DNA of 64,000 nucleotides from Bradyrhizobium septentrionale (GCF_011516645.4 NZ_CP088285.1:3118501-3182500), one strand, 5' to 3'. Shown: positions 26,458-34,961, numbered from the stretch's first letter. Numbers and translations are program-made. Notes: generated by a model from the sequence alone, not told the origin.

Positions 26458-27198
26458 ATGCAAAGCAACGTTGCGCTCAAGCCGGAGGTCGCCATGCGGC
26501 TCCACGTCGGCATCATCATGGACGGCAACGGCCGCTGGGCGACGCGGCGCGGCCTGTCGCGGCTACGCGGCCATGAGGCAGGCGTCGAGGCGATCCGCCG
26601 CATTGTCGAGGCCGCGCCGGACCAGGGCGTCGGCACGCTGACGCTCTATGCTTTCTCGAGCGACAATTGGCGCCGTCCGAAGGCTGAAGTCACGGCGCTG
26701 ATGGGGCTGTTGCGGTTCTACCTCGCCAACGAGATCGCAGCCCTGATGCGCAACGGCGTCCGCCTCACCGTGATCGGCCGCCGCGACCGGCTGCCCGACG
26801 GCATCGCGACCGCGATCACGCGCGCCGAGGCCGCGACCGCCGACGGCACCACGCTGCATCTGCGCATCGCGATCGACTATTCGGCGCGCGATGCGATCCT
26901 GAACGCGGCCGCGCGTGCCGCCGGCGTCGGTCAGCTGAACCGCGAGACGTTCGCCGATCTCATCACCGGCGAGGCCGGCCTGCGTGACGTCGACCTGATC
27001 ATCCGCACCTCGGGCGAGAAGCGGCTGTCGGATTTCCTGCTCTGGGAAGGCGCCTATGCCGAGTTGCACTTCACCGAGCGGATGTGGCCCGAATTCGACG
27101 CCGACGATCTCGCCGACGCGCTCGCTTCCTTCCATCGCCGCGAGCGCCGCTTCGGCGGGCTGACCGCGATCGCGCCGGCGGAGGTGCCGAACCTCTAG
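26458..27198 (+). CDS. Polyprenyl diphosphate synthase, UppS-like
   Basis: cis-Prenyltransferase of 246 residues. The catalytic motif [13 protein letters not shown] carries Asp22; [14 protein letters not shown] and the C-terminal [20 protein letters not shown] and FTERMWPEF follow the UPP synthase pattern. A housekeeping uppS normally lies beside frr/cdsA, so this operon-linked copy is probably a paralogue with a special lipid role. The TAG stop is formed across an IS630 insertion: TA is host target, G is the element's first base. Confidence 0.92.
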   Translation: MQSNVALKPEVAMRLHVGIIMDGNGRWATRRGLSRLRGHEAGVEAIRRIVEAAPDQGVGTLTLYAFSSDNWRRPKAEVTALMGLLRFYLANEIAALMRNGVRLTVIGRRDRLPDGIATAITRAEAATADGTTLHLRIAIDYSARDAILNAAARAAGVGQLNRETFADLITGEAGLRDVDLIIRTSGEKRLSDFLLWEGAYAELHFTERMWPEFDADDLADALASFHRRERRFGGLTAIAPAEVPNL

Positions 27199-27288
27199 AG
27201 CGGGATGGGGTTAGGTTGAATCGATTTGGGATTCCCAAATCGGTGTGTTTCTGATTCACCATGCTGACTGGGTTGGAGGCCAGCATGG

Positions 27289-27717
27289 ATGGGCAAGCCT
27301 TATTCTCTGGATCTTCGCAAGCGAGTCGTGTCGGCGATCGAGGGCGGGATGTCTCGCAATCAGGCGGCCAAGCAGTTTGGGGTCGCGATCAGCACCGCAA
27401 TCGGTTGGATGCAGCGGGTCGAGGAGACCGGCAGCGTTGAGCCTGGCCAGATGGGCGGTCATAAGCCGAGGGCGGTTTCGGGAGACCACGCGGCTTGGCT
27501 GTCGCAGCGGATCAAGGACGGCGATTTCACTATACGGGGGCTCGTTGCCGAGCTTGCTGGACGCGGCCTGAAGGTCGACTATCACTCGGTGTGGGACTTC
27601 GTGCATGCCGAGAAGCTAAGCTTCAAAAAAAAGCGTGGCGGCTGGCGAACGGGATCGACCCGCGGTCGCGCGGCGGCGAGCCCAGTGGACAAAATATCAA
27701 GGGCGCGTCGAAGCTGA
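27289..27717 (+). CDS. IS630 transposase, N-terminal frame (OrfA)
   Basis: The N-terminal HTH part, 142 residues: KPYSLDLRKRVVSAIEGGMS and NQAAKQFGVAISTAIGWMQR form a paired-like HTH, followed by a second HTH segment (RGLVAELAGRGLKVDYHSVWDFV). Useful coding ends near the run of eight A at 27625-27632. The rest of this frame is unrelated to transposases, so the product is expected as a fusion with OrfB. Confidence 0.9.
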   Translation: MGKPYSLDLRKRVVSAIEGGMSRNQAAKQFGVAISTAIGWMQRVEETGSVEPGQMGGHKPRAVSGDHAAWLSQRIKDGDFTIRGLVAELAGRGLKVDYHSVWDFVHAEKLSFKKKRGGWRTGSTRGRAAASPVDKISRARRS

Positions 27718-28228
27718 GCGGCTCGTCTTCATCGACGAGACATGGACCAGAACCGATATGGCGCCTTTGCGTGGATGGGCACCGCGCGGGCACAGACTTC
27801 CTGCCACGGTTCCCCACGGTCGCTGGAAGACCATGACCTTCCTGGCGGCCCTGCGCCATGACCGGATCGATGCGCCATGGTTCATCGAGGGGCCGATCGA
27901 TGGCGTGAGCTTTCGCACCTATGTCGAGAAGGTTCTTCTGCCTGTCCTTCGATCCGGCGATATCGTCGTCTTGGATAACCTCGGTAGCCACAGGAGCAAA
28001 GCAGTTCGCCAACTCATCCGTTCGGTCGGCGCCAAACTCTTCTTCCTGCCCAAATACTCGCCCGACCTGAACCCGATCGAACAGGTCTTTGCCAAGCTCA
28101 AGCATCTGCTCCGCAAAGCTGCCGCGCGAACCGTCGACGCGGTCTGCGCCGCAATCGGCCACGCACTCGACGCCTTCACCCCCGAGGAATGCGCCAATTA
28201 CCTGAAAAATTCAGGCTATCGAACTTAA
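27635..28228 (+). CDS. IS630 transposase, catalytic frame (OrfB)
   Basis: The DDE catalytic half, in the +1 frame relative to OrfA. FIDETW near 34, VLDNLGSH near 115 and SPDLNPIEQVFAKLK near 142 give the three acidic residues. Continuous family-like sequence is obtained if one A of the eight-A run at 27625-27632 is skipped (FKKS then VAAGERDRPAVARRR). It could be made by +1 frameshifting or transcript slippage. The first in-frame start is not supported by a ribosome site. Confidence 0.9.
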   Translation: MAAGERDRPAVARRRAQWTKYQGRVEAERLVFIDETWTRTDMAPLRGWAPRGHRLPATVPHGRWKTMTFLAALRHDRIDAPWFIEGPIDGVSFRTYVEKVLLPVLRSGDIVVLDNLGSHRSKAVRQLIRSVGAKLFFLPKYSPDLNPIEQVFAKLKHLLRKAAARTVDAVCAAIGHALDAFTPEECANYLKNSGYRT

Positions 28229-28357
28229 TGCCATCACGCTTTAGCGTGTCAAGCCGCGCCTGCGGCTCTCTTCTCAAACCCGGCCGGGGGGTCGGGCTCT
28301 CCTACCACACAATGCGGGGACGAACGATCACGCCAACCAAAGCGGGAGCGATCATCC

Positions 28358-29884
28358 ATGCGCATTCTTCTCGTCAACGTGCCTCACCCTGCGATCGGCA
28401 GCCGGATTCCGGACGACCATCTGCCGCCGCTCGGCCTGCTATCGATCGGCGGGCCATTGATCGACGACGGACACGACGTCCGTCTTCTCGATGCCGAGTT
28501 CGGGTCGATGCCGGTCGAAGCCATGGTGGCGGAGGCATCGCGGTTTTCGCCGGATGCCGTCCTGTTCGGTCATTCCGGCTCGACGTCGGGCCATCCTGTC
28601 ATCGCCGAGGTCGCGCAGGCCGTCGTCAAGGCCGTCCCCCATGTGCGGATCGTCTATGGCGGGGTGTTTCCGACCTATCATTGGCGCGAGATCCTGCGCG
28701 AGGAGCGCTACGTCACCGCGATCGTGCGCGGTGAGGGCGAAGAGACCGCGCGGCGTCTGATGCGGGCGCTGGAGACCGGCGGCGATCTGCGCATCATCAA
28801 CGGCATCGCATTCCGCGATGACTATGGGCCGCGCGTGACGCCGCCTGCGCCTGTGATCCGCGATCTCGACGCCTATCGAATCGGCTGGGAGTTGATCGAT
28901 CATAACAGCTACAGCTATTGGGGCGGCCTGCGCGCGGTCGTCGTGCAGTTCTCGCGCGGCTGCCCGCATCTCTGCAATTATTGCGGTCAGCGCGGTTTCT
29001 GGACGCGATGGCGGCATCGCGATCCCGTGCGTTTCGCCAAGGAGCTGGCGCGGCTCTATCGCGAGCACGGCGTCAAGGTGATCAACTTCGCCGACGAGAA
29101 TCCGACCGTCTCGAAGAAGGCCTGGCGGACATTTCTCGAAGCCCTGATCGCGGAGAATGTCGACCTGATCCTGGTCGGCTCGACCCGCGCCGACGACATC
29201 GTGCGCGATGCCGACATCCTGCATCTCTACAAGAAGGCGGGCTGGCAGCGCTTCCTGCTCGGCATGGAGAACACCGACGAGAAGACGCTGGAGCTGATCC
29301 GCAAGGGCGCGACCACCACGATCGATCGCGAGGCGATCCGCCTGATGCGCCAGCACGGCATCCTGTCGATGGCAACCTGGGTGGTCGGCTTCGAGGAAGA
29401 GACCGATCGCGATCACTGGCGCGGGCTGCGGCAGCTTCTGTCCTACGACCCCGATCAGATTCAGATGCTCTATGTCACGCCGCATCGCTGGACGCCGTAC
29501 TTCCGGCTCGCGTCCGAGCGGCGCGTGATTCAGACCGATCGCCGGCTCTGGGATTACAAGCATCAGGTGCTTGCGACACGGCACATGCCGCCGTGGCGCG
29601 TGCTGCTTTGGTTCAAGTTCACCGAGATGGTGCTGCAAAGCCGCCCGAAGGCCCTGCTCCGCGTGCTGTTTCACCGCGATGCCGGACTTCGCCATGCGAT
29701 GCGCTGGTACACGCAGATGGGACGCCGGGTCTGGCCGCACGAAATTCTCGGCTTCCTGCGCGACAAAAGGCTGAAGAAAGGGCCGACGGTGCAGGAATTT
29801 TGGGGCGCGCCACAGGATATGGAAGAGGAATCGATGTCGTCGCAGCGGCCCGAGCGCCGCGTCGGGACATCGCGCGCAGCGTAA
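28358..29884 (+). CDS. B12-binding radical SAM protein, BchE-like
   Basis: A 508-residue class B radical SAM protein. An N-terminal cobalamin-binding-like domain (about 1-140, MRILLVNVPHPAIGSRIP) precedes the radical SAM core with Cys202, Cys206 and Cys209 (GCPHLCNYCG). FWTRWRHRDP and ADENPTVSKK are shared with BchE, the anaerobic Mg-protoporphyrin monomethyl ester cyclase. No other photosynthesis genes occur in the window, so this may be a paralogue with another substrate. GGGAGCG lies before the ATG. Upstream lie 116 nt after the IS630 end. Confidence 0.88.
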   Translation: MRILLVNVPHPAIGSRIPDDHLPPLGLLSIGGPLIDDGHDVRLLDAEFGSMPVEAMVAEASRFSPDAVLFGHSGSTSGHPVIAEVAQAVVKAVPHVRIVYGGVFPTYHWREILREERYVTAIVRGEGEETARRLMRALETGGDLRIINGIAFRDDYGPRVTPPAPVIRDLDAYRIGWELIDHNSYSYWGGLRAVVVQFSRGCPHLCNYCGQRGFWTRWRHRDPVRFAKELARLYREHGVKVINFADENPTVSKKAWRTFLEALIAENVDLILVGSTRADDIVRDADILHLYKKAGWQRFLLGMENTDEKTLELIRKGATTTIDREAIRLMRQHGILSMATWVVGFEEETDRDHWRGLRQLLSYDPDQIQMLYVTPHRWTPYFRLASERRVIQTDRRLWDYKHQVLATRHMPPWRVLLWFKFTEMVLQSRPKALLRVLFHRDAGLRHAMRWYTQMGRRVWPHEILGFLRDKRLKKGPTVQEFWGAPQDMEEESMSSQRPERRVGTSRAA

Positions 29885-30007
29885 ATCGATACCGTTGCGC
29901 CGGGTCTGGATAACTGGCGCTGATGACTGGACCTTGGAGTCATCAGCGCGATAATTTCCGGAGCGGCTGCGCAGAACAAGAAGAACCGTGGCGGTCGAGG
30001 CGTCGAG

Positions 30008-30418
30008 TTGAGCATCCAAGTTGCGATTCTGAAAATATTGGCCAGTCACGTCACCGGCAGGGCCACACTCGATTCACTCAAGCACGACCTCGCCATTCTC
30101 TCGTCAAGCGGCGACGATTGGCATGCGCGGATCAAGCGGCTGGCGTCGCGGGTTCCCGAGCTCGATATCTTCAGCAGCTTCTATGTGCTGCGTGACGTCG
30201 AAGGCTGGCAGATCACATCGGCCGGACGCGAGTTCCTGCAGGCGCTGGAGGCCGTGACGCAAGACAATCTGTCGCCCGCCCCGACGGACGACAGCGCGAT
30301 CCGCGCCGAGGGCGAGCTCATCGTGGTCGGTCATCGCTTCAGGAATCGAATGCGAACGCAGCGCGATTCGGAGCAGGGCGCATCGCCACGCCGCCGGCCG
30401 TTCCGCGAGCCGCATTGA
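30008..30418 (+). CDS. Hypothetical protein with winged-helix-like N-terminus
   Basis: A 136-residue protein beginning at TTG 30008. The first 85 residues (IQVAILKILASHVTGRATLDSL, then HARIKRLASRVPELDIF and GWQITSAGREFL) look like a small winged helix with the ITSAGREFL wing end seen in PadR/MarR-like proteins. The remainder is polar and Arg-rich. I do not recognise a named family. Confidence 0.6.
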   Translation: MSIQVAILKILASHVTGRATLDSLKHDLAILSSSGDDWHARIKRLASRVPELDIFSSFYVLRDVEGWQITSAGREFLQALEAVTQDNLSPAPTDDSAIRAEGELIVVGHRFRNRMRTQRDSEQGASPRRRPFREPH

Positions 30419-30472
30419 ACCTCGCCGCGTTGCGCGCGACCTAATCTCGGGGTGTGGCTCTGGAGGTCGCCA

Positions 30473-30628
30473 ATGACTGCTTTGGCTCAATCGATTGCTC
30501 GCGCGTTTGCGGCCAATTCGCTTCGGAGCAGCATCGCCCGGCATGCTCTGCTGTTCCTCTTGGCGGTGTTGTTCGTCGCGGCGTTGCGGGCAAGCTATGG
30601 CCTCGATCTTAGCGCGGGGTTTTTCTGA
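30473..30628 (+). CDS. Small single-span membrane protein (51 aa)
   Basis: A short frame with GGAGG seven bases before ATG 30473. The product has an N-terminal amphipathic helix (MTALAQSIARAFAANS) and one transmembrane segment (ALLFLLAVLFVAALRA near 27-42). The stop lies at the edge of the next dispersed repeat. No homologue is recognised; the strong ribosome site and Ala/Leu codon pattern support translation. Confidence 0.55.
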   Translation: MTALAQSIARAFAANSLRSSIARHALLFLLAVLFVAALRASYGLDLSAGFF

Positions 30629-30673
30629 AGCATGATCCGGAAAAGTGTGAAGCGGTTTTCCGAAGAGATCATG
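30629..30673. repeat. Dispersed GCATGATCCGGAAAA palindrome
   Basis: Starts GCATGATCCGGAAAAG and ends GAAGAGATCATGC, an inverted repeat with an internal GAAGCGGTTTTCC. A shorter relative follows the RND operon at 42565-42590. Confidence 0.85.
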
Positions 30674-30783
30674 CTCAAAAAGGCAGCGCGACGAATTGTC
30701 CGGCGGCACGTCATATTGGGTTAACCGGCTCGGGATAGCTAAGCGCACGCTTTCCTTGCATCTCGAACCCGGGCCGATCTCCC

Positions 30784-30945
30784 ATGGATAAGCCGATGCG
30801 CTGCCAGTGCGGCAGGACGCGCACCATCGTGCTCGACAGGCATTTCCGCACCGCGCTGGTCTGCCTGACATGCGATGAGATCGAGCTGGCAGGGCCGGCC
30901 AGGCCGGAGCAAGAGCCGCAGGAACAGGTGTTGACCGCACGATAG
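30784..30945 (+). CDS. Possible small zinc-ribbon protein (53 aa)
   Basis: ATG 30784 to TAG 30945. Two Cys pairs (RCQCGRT and LVCLTCDEIEL), CxC and CxxC, are spaced 20-25 residues apart as in small zinc ribbons. The C-terminus is Glu/Gln/Pro-rich. The ribosome site is weak, so confidence is moderate. It lies just upstream of the threonine dehydratase gene. Confidence 0.45.
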   Translation: MDKPMRCQCGRTRTIVLDRHFRTALVCLTCDEIELAGPARPEQEPQEQVLTAR

Positions 30946-31011
30946 CGCGGTCGTCTTCGGCGCCGAAACCCGCTAGGTTCCGTCTGACGAAACGGACCAA
31001 AGCGAAACCCG

Positions 31012-32250
31012 ATGCCGCATCCTTCCGATACCACCGCCGTAACCGCCGCCAGCGTAACTCTTGCCGACGTGCGCCGCGCCGCCGAAACCATCAAGGGCGC
31101 GGTCATGGTCACAGCGTGCAACGAGAGCCGCACGCTGGGCGAGATCTGCGGCTGCCGCCTGTTCCTCAAATTCGAGAATTTGCAGTTCACCGCGACCTTC
31201 AAGGAGCGTGGTGCGCTCAATCGCCTGCAGGCGCTGTCATCAGACGAGCGCAAGCGCGGGGTGATCGCGATGTCGGCCGGCAATCATGCCCAGGGCGTGG
31301 CCTATCACGCCAAACGGCTCGGCATTCCCGCCACCATCGTGATGCCGATCGGCACGCCGATGGTGAAGATCGAGAACACCAGGCGGCACGGCGCCGAGGT
31401 CATCATCACCGGACAGACGCTCGAAGAATGCTTTGCGTTTGTCAGCGTGCATGCCGCGCAGCACGGCCTCATCCTGGTGCATCCCTATGACGATCCCCTG
31501 ATCATTGCCGGCCAGGGCACGATCGGGCTCGAAATGCTCGCGGCAGTGCCGGAGCTCGACATTCTGGTGGTGCCGATCGGCGGCGGCGGGCTGATCTCGG
31601 GCATCGCCACGGCCGCAAAGGGGCTGAAGCCGTCGGTGCAGATCGTCGGCGTGCAGGCGCAGCTCTATCCATCGATGCACAATGCCGTCAGGGGCGAGCA
31701 GCTGCCGATGCGCGGCGACACGCTCGCCGAGGGCATCGCGGTCAAGTCGCCCGGGCAGATCACCACCAAAATTGTCCGCGAGCTCGTCGACGACATCATC
31801 CTGGTCAGCGAGGACGAGATCGAGCGCGCGGTCGCAACCCTGATCTCGATCGAGAAGACGGTCGTCGAGGGCGCCGGCGCCGCCGGCCTCGCGGCGGTGC
31901 TTGCTGCACCGGAGCGCTTCGCCGGCAAGTCAGTCGGCCTCGTGCTGACCGGCGGCAATATCGACACCAGGCTGATCGCCTCGGTCCTGACCCGCGAGCT
32001 CGCCCGCGAGGGACGGCTCACGCAACTGGCGCTCGACATCGTCGATCGGCCCGGACAGCTGGCGGCGGTGTCGATCCTGCTTGCGGACGCCGGCGCCAAC
32101 ATCATCGAGGTCTCGCACCAGCGCACCTTCTCCGATCTGCCGGCCAAGGCGACGCTGCTTGAGCTCGTGATCGAAACCCGCGACCGCGCCCATCTGGAAG
32201 ATGTGCTGACGAGGCTCAGCGCCGAAGGATTCGCGGTGCGGGAGAGCTAG
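31012..32250 (+). CDS. Threonine ammonia-lyase (threonine dehydratase) with ACT domain
   Basis: A PLP enzyme of 412 residues converting threonine to 2-oxobutanoate and ammonia. The PLP Lys is in FTATFKERGALNRL near 64, SAGNHAQG near 90 is the Asn loop, and GGGGLISG near 188 binds the PLP phosphate. An ACT-like regulatory domain occupies the C-terminal 75 residues (ALDIVDRPGQLAAVSILL). Length and single ACT match the TdcB/short IlvA type, so either catabolic or isoleucine-biosynthetic use is possible. Confidence 0.93.
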   Translation: MPHPSDTTAVTAASVTLADVRRAAETIKGAVMVTACNESRTLGEICGCRLFLKFENLQFTATFKERGALNRLQALSSDERKRGVIAMSAGNHAQGVAYHAKRLGIPATIVMPIGTPMVKIENTRRHGAEVIITGQTLEECFAFVSVHAAQHGLILVHPYDDPLIIAGQGTIGLEMLAAVPELDILVVPIGGGGLISGIATAAKGLKPSVQIVGVQAQLYPSMHNAVRGEQLPMRGDTLAEGIAVKSPGQITTKIVRELVDDIILVSEDEIERAVATLISIEKTVVEGAGAAGLAAVLAAPERFAGKSVGLVLTGGNIDTRLIASVLTRELAREGRLTQLALDIVDRPGQLAAVSILLADAGANIIEVSHQRTFSDLPAKATLLELVIETRDRAHLEDVLTRLSAEGFAVRES

Positions 32251-32282
32251 CGACGTGTTGCTCGACGCACGAGTCGATCCAG

Positions 32283-32416
32283 TCAACCCGTCATCCTGAG
32301 GTGCGAGCCTTGCGGCGCGATTGCGCCGCTGGGCGAGCCTCGAAGGATGAATCGGCCACCAGCGGGGCCGTCGATCCTTCGAGACGCGCGCAAGAGCGCG
32401 CTCCTCAGGATGACGG
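32283..32416. repeat. Long interrupted inverted repeat (CATCCTGAGG family)
   Basis: Begins CCCGTCATCCTGAGG and ends CCTCAGGATGACGGG, with inner inverted parts (CTCGAAGGATGA and GATCCTTCGAGA). It lies between convergent genes and could fold into one long cruciform or act as a bidirectional transcription end. Confidence 0.85.
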
Positions 32417-32458
32417 GGGTAGGTTCTCGGACGGGGCTCAATCGTCGCCCGCTGCCAA

Positions 32459-32956
32459 CTAGGCGAGCTTCGCGATCGTGTTGATATTCCGTGCGGTGCC
32501 CTGGACGGCGGCGGGGATCTTCAGCTTCGAGCGGCCCATGCCGCTGCTGCCATAGGCGACATAGATCTCGCGCTTGCCGAGCCGCATCTGTTCGTCCTGC
32601 TGGCCTTTGACGTCTTTCAGGGCGTTCCTGGCCGGCGGCTCGTCGAGGAAGATCGCCACCGTCGTGTTCGGCGGCTCGTTCGGAAACGGATTGGCCTGCA
32701 GCACCGCGGCGATCTCGTCGGCGCTCCTGACCACGACGCCGACCGGCTTGCCGGCATAGGCCTGCAGCCGCTTCTCCAGCGCGGCCTTGACCTTTGCAGC
32801 TGCGAGCTTCGAGGAGAACACGACATTGCCGCTGGCGATATAGGTCAGCACGTCGGCAAATCCCGCGTCGATGCACATCGCCTTCAATTCGGTCATCGGC
32901 AGCTTGCCGGTGCCGCCGACATTGACTGCGCGCAACAGGGCGACGTAACGCGGCAT
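32459..32956 (-). CDS. DUF1697 family protein
   Basis: A 165-residue protein with the DUF1697 pattern: PRYVALLRAVNVGGTGKLPM at the N-terminus, IASGNVVFSS near 42, and VAYGSSGMGRSKL near the C-terminus. The family fold is known from structural genomics but its function is not. A GTG directly before the ATG is an alternative start. It is 7 nt downstream of the GST gene, so probably co-transcribed. Confidence 0.93.
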   Translation of the reverse strand: MPRYVALLRAVNVGGTGKLPMTELKAMCIDAGFADVLTYIASGNVVFSSKLAAAKVKAALEKRLQAYAGKPVGVVVRSADEIAAVLQANPFPNEPPNTTVAIFLDEPPARNALKDVKGQQDEQMRLGKREIYVAYGSSGMGRSKLKIPAAVQGTARNINTIAKLA

Positions 32957-32963
32957 CACGGCC

Positions 32964-33605
32964 TCACGTCAGCAGCAGCGCCATGCCGGGATCGCCCTTC
33001 TGCATCGCGCGCTGATAGGCCGGGCGCGCGGCAATGCGGCCGAGATAGTCCCTGATGTTGGGGCGGCGGCCGAGGTCGTAGGGCAGGAAATAGCGCATGG
33101 TCGTGAGCGAGAAGCCGATCATGATGTCGGCCGTCGTGAATTCGTCGCCCGCGAGATAGCGCGCGCCACCGACCCGCGCTTCGATCAGATCGAACGAGCG
33201 GTCGACCCGCGCCTTGGTCGCCACCAGCATCGGATTGTCGGCCGCGAGGTTGAGGCGGTTCAGGATCATGCTGCGGCCCATCTGCGCCTGCAGCGTGCCA
33301 TTGGCGAAGTGAAACCAGTACAGGAATTGCGCAAGATCAGGATGGTCTGATGTCAGCGTCAGCCGTCCGTTGCCGTATTTGGCGGTGATGTACTCGACGA
33401 CCGCACCGGACTCGGCCAACACCAGATCGCCGTCGGTGATGACGGGCGCGGTGCCGATCGGGTGCAGCGCCTTGTAGTCGGCCGGCGCGAGCATCGTGAC
33501 GGGATCGCGCGCGTAACACTTCAGCTCATAGGCGATCTCCAGCTCCTCGCAGAGCCAGATGATCCGTTCCGATTGCGACTTGCCGAGATGATGGACAGTG
33601 AGCAT
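32964..33605 (-). CDS. Glutathione S-transferase family protein
   Basis: A 213-residue cytosolic GST. The thioredoxin-like N-terminal domain (1-80) has SQSERIIWLCEELEIAYEL and the glutathione gamma-glutamyl contact motif LAESGAVVEYI with the conserved Glu-Ser pair near 63-64. The helical C-terminal domain has FTTADIMIGFSL near 150, the N-capping box. The N-terminal LGKSQSERI suggests a Ser-type catalytic residue. Followed by the DUF1697 gene. Confidence 0.94.
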   Translation of the reverse strand: MLTVHHLGKSQSERIIWLCEELEIAYELKCYARDPVTMLAPADYKALHPIGTAPVITDGDLVLAESGAVVEYITAKYGNGRLTLTSDHPDLAQFLYWFHFANGTLQAQMGRSMILNRLNLAADNPMLVATKARVDRSFDLIEARVGGARYLAGDEFTTADIMIGFSLTTMRYFLPYDLGRRPNIRDYLGRIAARPAYQRAMQKGDPGMALLLT

Positions 33606-33617
33606 GCGTGCTCCTTA

Positions 33618-33959
33618 TCAGGCGGCCGCTTTCTTCTTCGCGGGCTTCTTCTCAGATTTGTTCTCAGGTTTGCTCTCGGGTTTCTTGGCCGGCGCTGGCT
33701 CTTCCATCGCCTTCTTCATGGCGCGGGCATAGGCGTCGGCTGCGTTCTCCGCCGAATTCTGCAACCGCTTGGCGGTCGCGGTGGCGTTCAGGATCGTGCT
33801 CTTGGCGAGGTGGCGGAAGCGCGCCTTGGTCTCCTTGTCCTTGGCCTTGGCCGCGCGCGCGACCCAGACGGCCTGGCGCTTCTTCGCGGCCGCCATCACG
33901 GCCTTGGTCTGCGCTCTTGCGGTTTGCCGGATGACGGCGTCGAGGTCGGCTTCGGCCAT
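33618..33959 (-). CDS. Lys/Ala-rich basic protein with histone H1-like tail
   Basis: A 113-residue conserved hypothetical. Residues 1-75 are a predicted continuous helix (ADLDAVIRQTARAQTKAVMA and KDKETKARFRHLAKSTIL); residues 80-113 are a Lys/Ala/Pro tail (PAPAKKPESK, KKPAKKKAAA) like eukaryotic H1 or AlgP-type proteins. DNA binding is an inference from composition. It is 12 nt upstream of the GST gene and may head that operon. Confidence 0.7.
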   Translation of the reverse strand: MAEADLDAVIRQTARAQTKAVMAAAKKRQAVWVARAAKAKDKETKARFRHLAKSTILNATATAKRLQNSAENAADAYARAMKKAMEEPAPAKKPESKPENKSEKKPAKKKAAA

Positions 33960-34193
33960 TCAGATGCACTCATTGACTGGACAGGCGCCGGACGGGCGCA
34001 CGGATGGAAGGGGAGCTATCACTAGCGCAACCGGCGCCGTTTGAACATCTGGTCCTTTAGCGATCGCCGGCGGATGCCGCCACCGTCTGCTGCGACGATG
34101 CCGGCATCACCGGCCAGGCTATCGGGCGCGCCGTTCGGCATGATATAGCGGCGCGGCCCGGCTATCGGGCTGCGCAGTCCAATCGAGGTTTCG

Positions 34194-34961
34194 ATGCACG
34201 CAATCAGCCGAAGGAGCCTGCTTGGCGGCCTTGCTTTGCTGGCCGCATCGCCTTCGCTTGCGGCGGTGCCGGCGGAGACGCGGAGCGTCGATGCCAGTGA
34301 AGGCCGCGTCGCGTTCAACCATTTTGCTTCCGGGCGCACCGGCAAACGGCCGGCCGTGCTTGTCCTGCACGGCTCGCGCGGCTTCGATCTCAGGCCGCGG
34401 GCCTATGAGCGTTATGCCAATGCACTGACCGCGGACGGCATCGACGCCTATTTCGTTCGCTACTACACGCCGGCCGACGAGCAAGCGTTCGAGACGATGC
34501 ACACGCACGTGATCCGCGAGGCCTATGAGACTGGGCGCTTCGATGTCTGGGCCGCGCGGGTCTCGTCCGTGGTGACCGCGGTGCTGGCGGGCGCGGACAG
34601 TTCCGGCCGGATCGGGCTGCTCGGCTTCTCGCTTGGCGGCTATGTTGCCGCGGCCGCGGCGGCCCGCGACGAGCGGGTGGCTGCGCTGGCCGTGCTGTAT
34701 GGCGGCATGCCCGACAAGGTTGTGCCAGAGGTCAAGCATCTGCCGCCGATGATCGAGTTGCACGGCGAGGCCGACCGCAACGTGCCGCTCGCCAAGGGCG
34801 AGGAGCTCGTCGGTCTCGGCAAGTCGGTCGGTGCCGCGGCGGAGATCGTCCGATACCCGGGCAAGGCGCACGGTTTCGACTTCGCGGACAATGATCCGAT
34901 GACGGCCGATGCCGTCGGTCGTGTTGCCGGCTTTTTCCAGGCGCGCCTGAACGTGGCCTGA
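34194..34961 (+). CDS. Exported dienelactone hydrolase-like alpha/beta hydrolase
   Basis: A 255-residue protein with a Tat-like signal (ISRRSLLGGLALLAASPSLA, cleavage near LAA). The nucleophile elbow is LLGFSLGGY near 145, so Ser replaces the Cys of true dienelactone hydrolase. Asp in HGEADRNVP near 195 and His in GKAHGFDF near 228 complete the triad. The substrate is unknown. It stands alone between opposite-strand genes. Confidence 0.88.
   Translation: MHAISRRSLLGGLALLAASPSLAAVPAETRSVDASEGRVAFNHFASGRTGKRPAVLVLHGSRGFDLRPRAYERYANALTADGIDAYFVRYYTPADEQAFETMHTHVIREAYETGRFDVWAARVSSVVTAVLAGADSSGRIGLLGFSLGGYVAAAAAARDERVAALAVLYGGMPDKVVPEVKHLPPMIELHGEADRNVPLAKGEELVGLGKSVGAAAEIVRYPGKAHGFDFADNDPMTADAVGRVAGFFQARLNVA

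Larger units (their letters stand above)
27198..28241 (+). mobile_element. IS630-family insertion sequence in the uppS-like stop codon
   Basis: A 1044-bp element flanked by TA on both sides (27196-27197 and 28242-28243), the target duplication of the IS630/Tc1 group. The outer 20 nt of the ends match at 15 positions when inverted (GAGCGGGATGGGG and AAGCGTGATGGCA). It carries two overlapping transposase frames. Insertion in TA of the TAG stop recreated TAG at the left junction. Confidence 0.9.
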
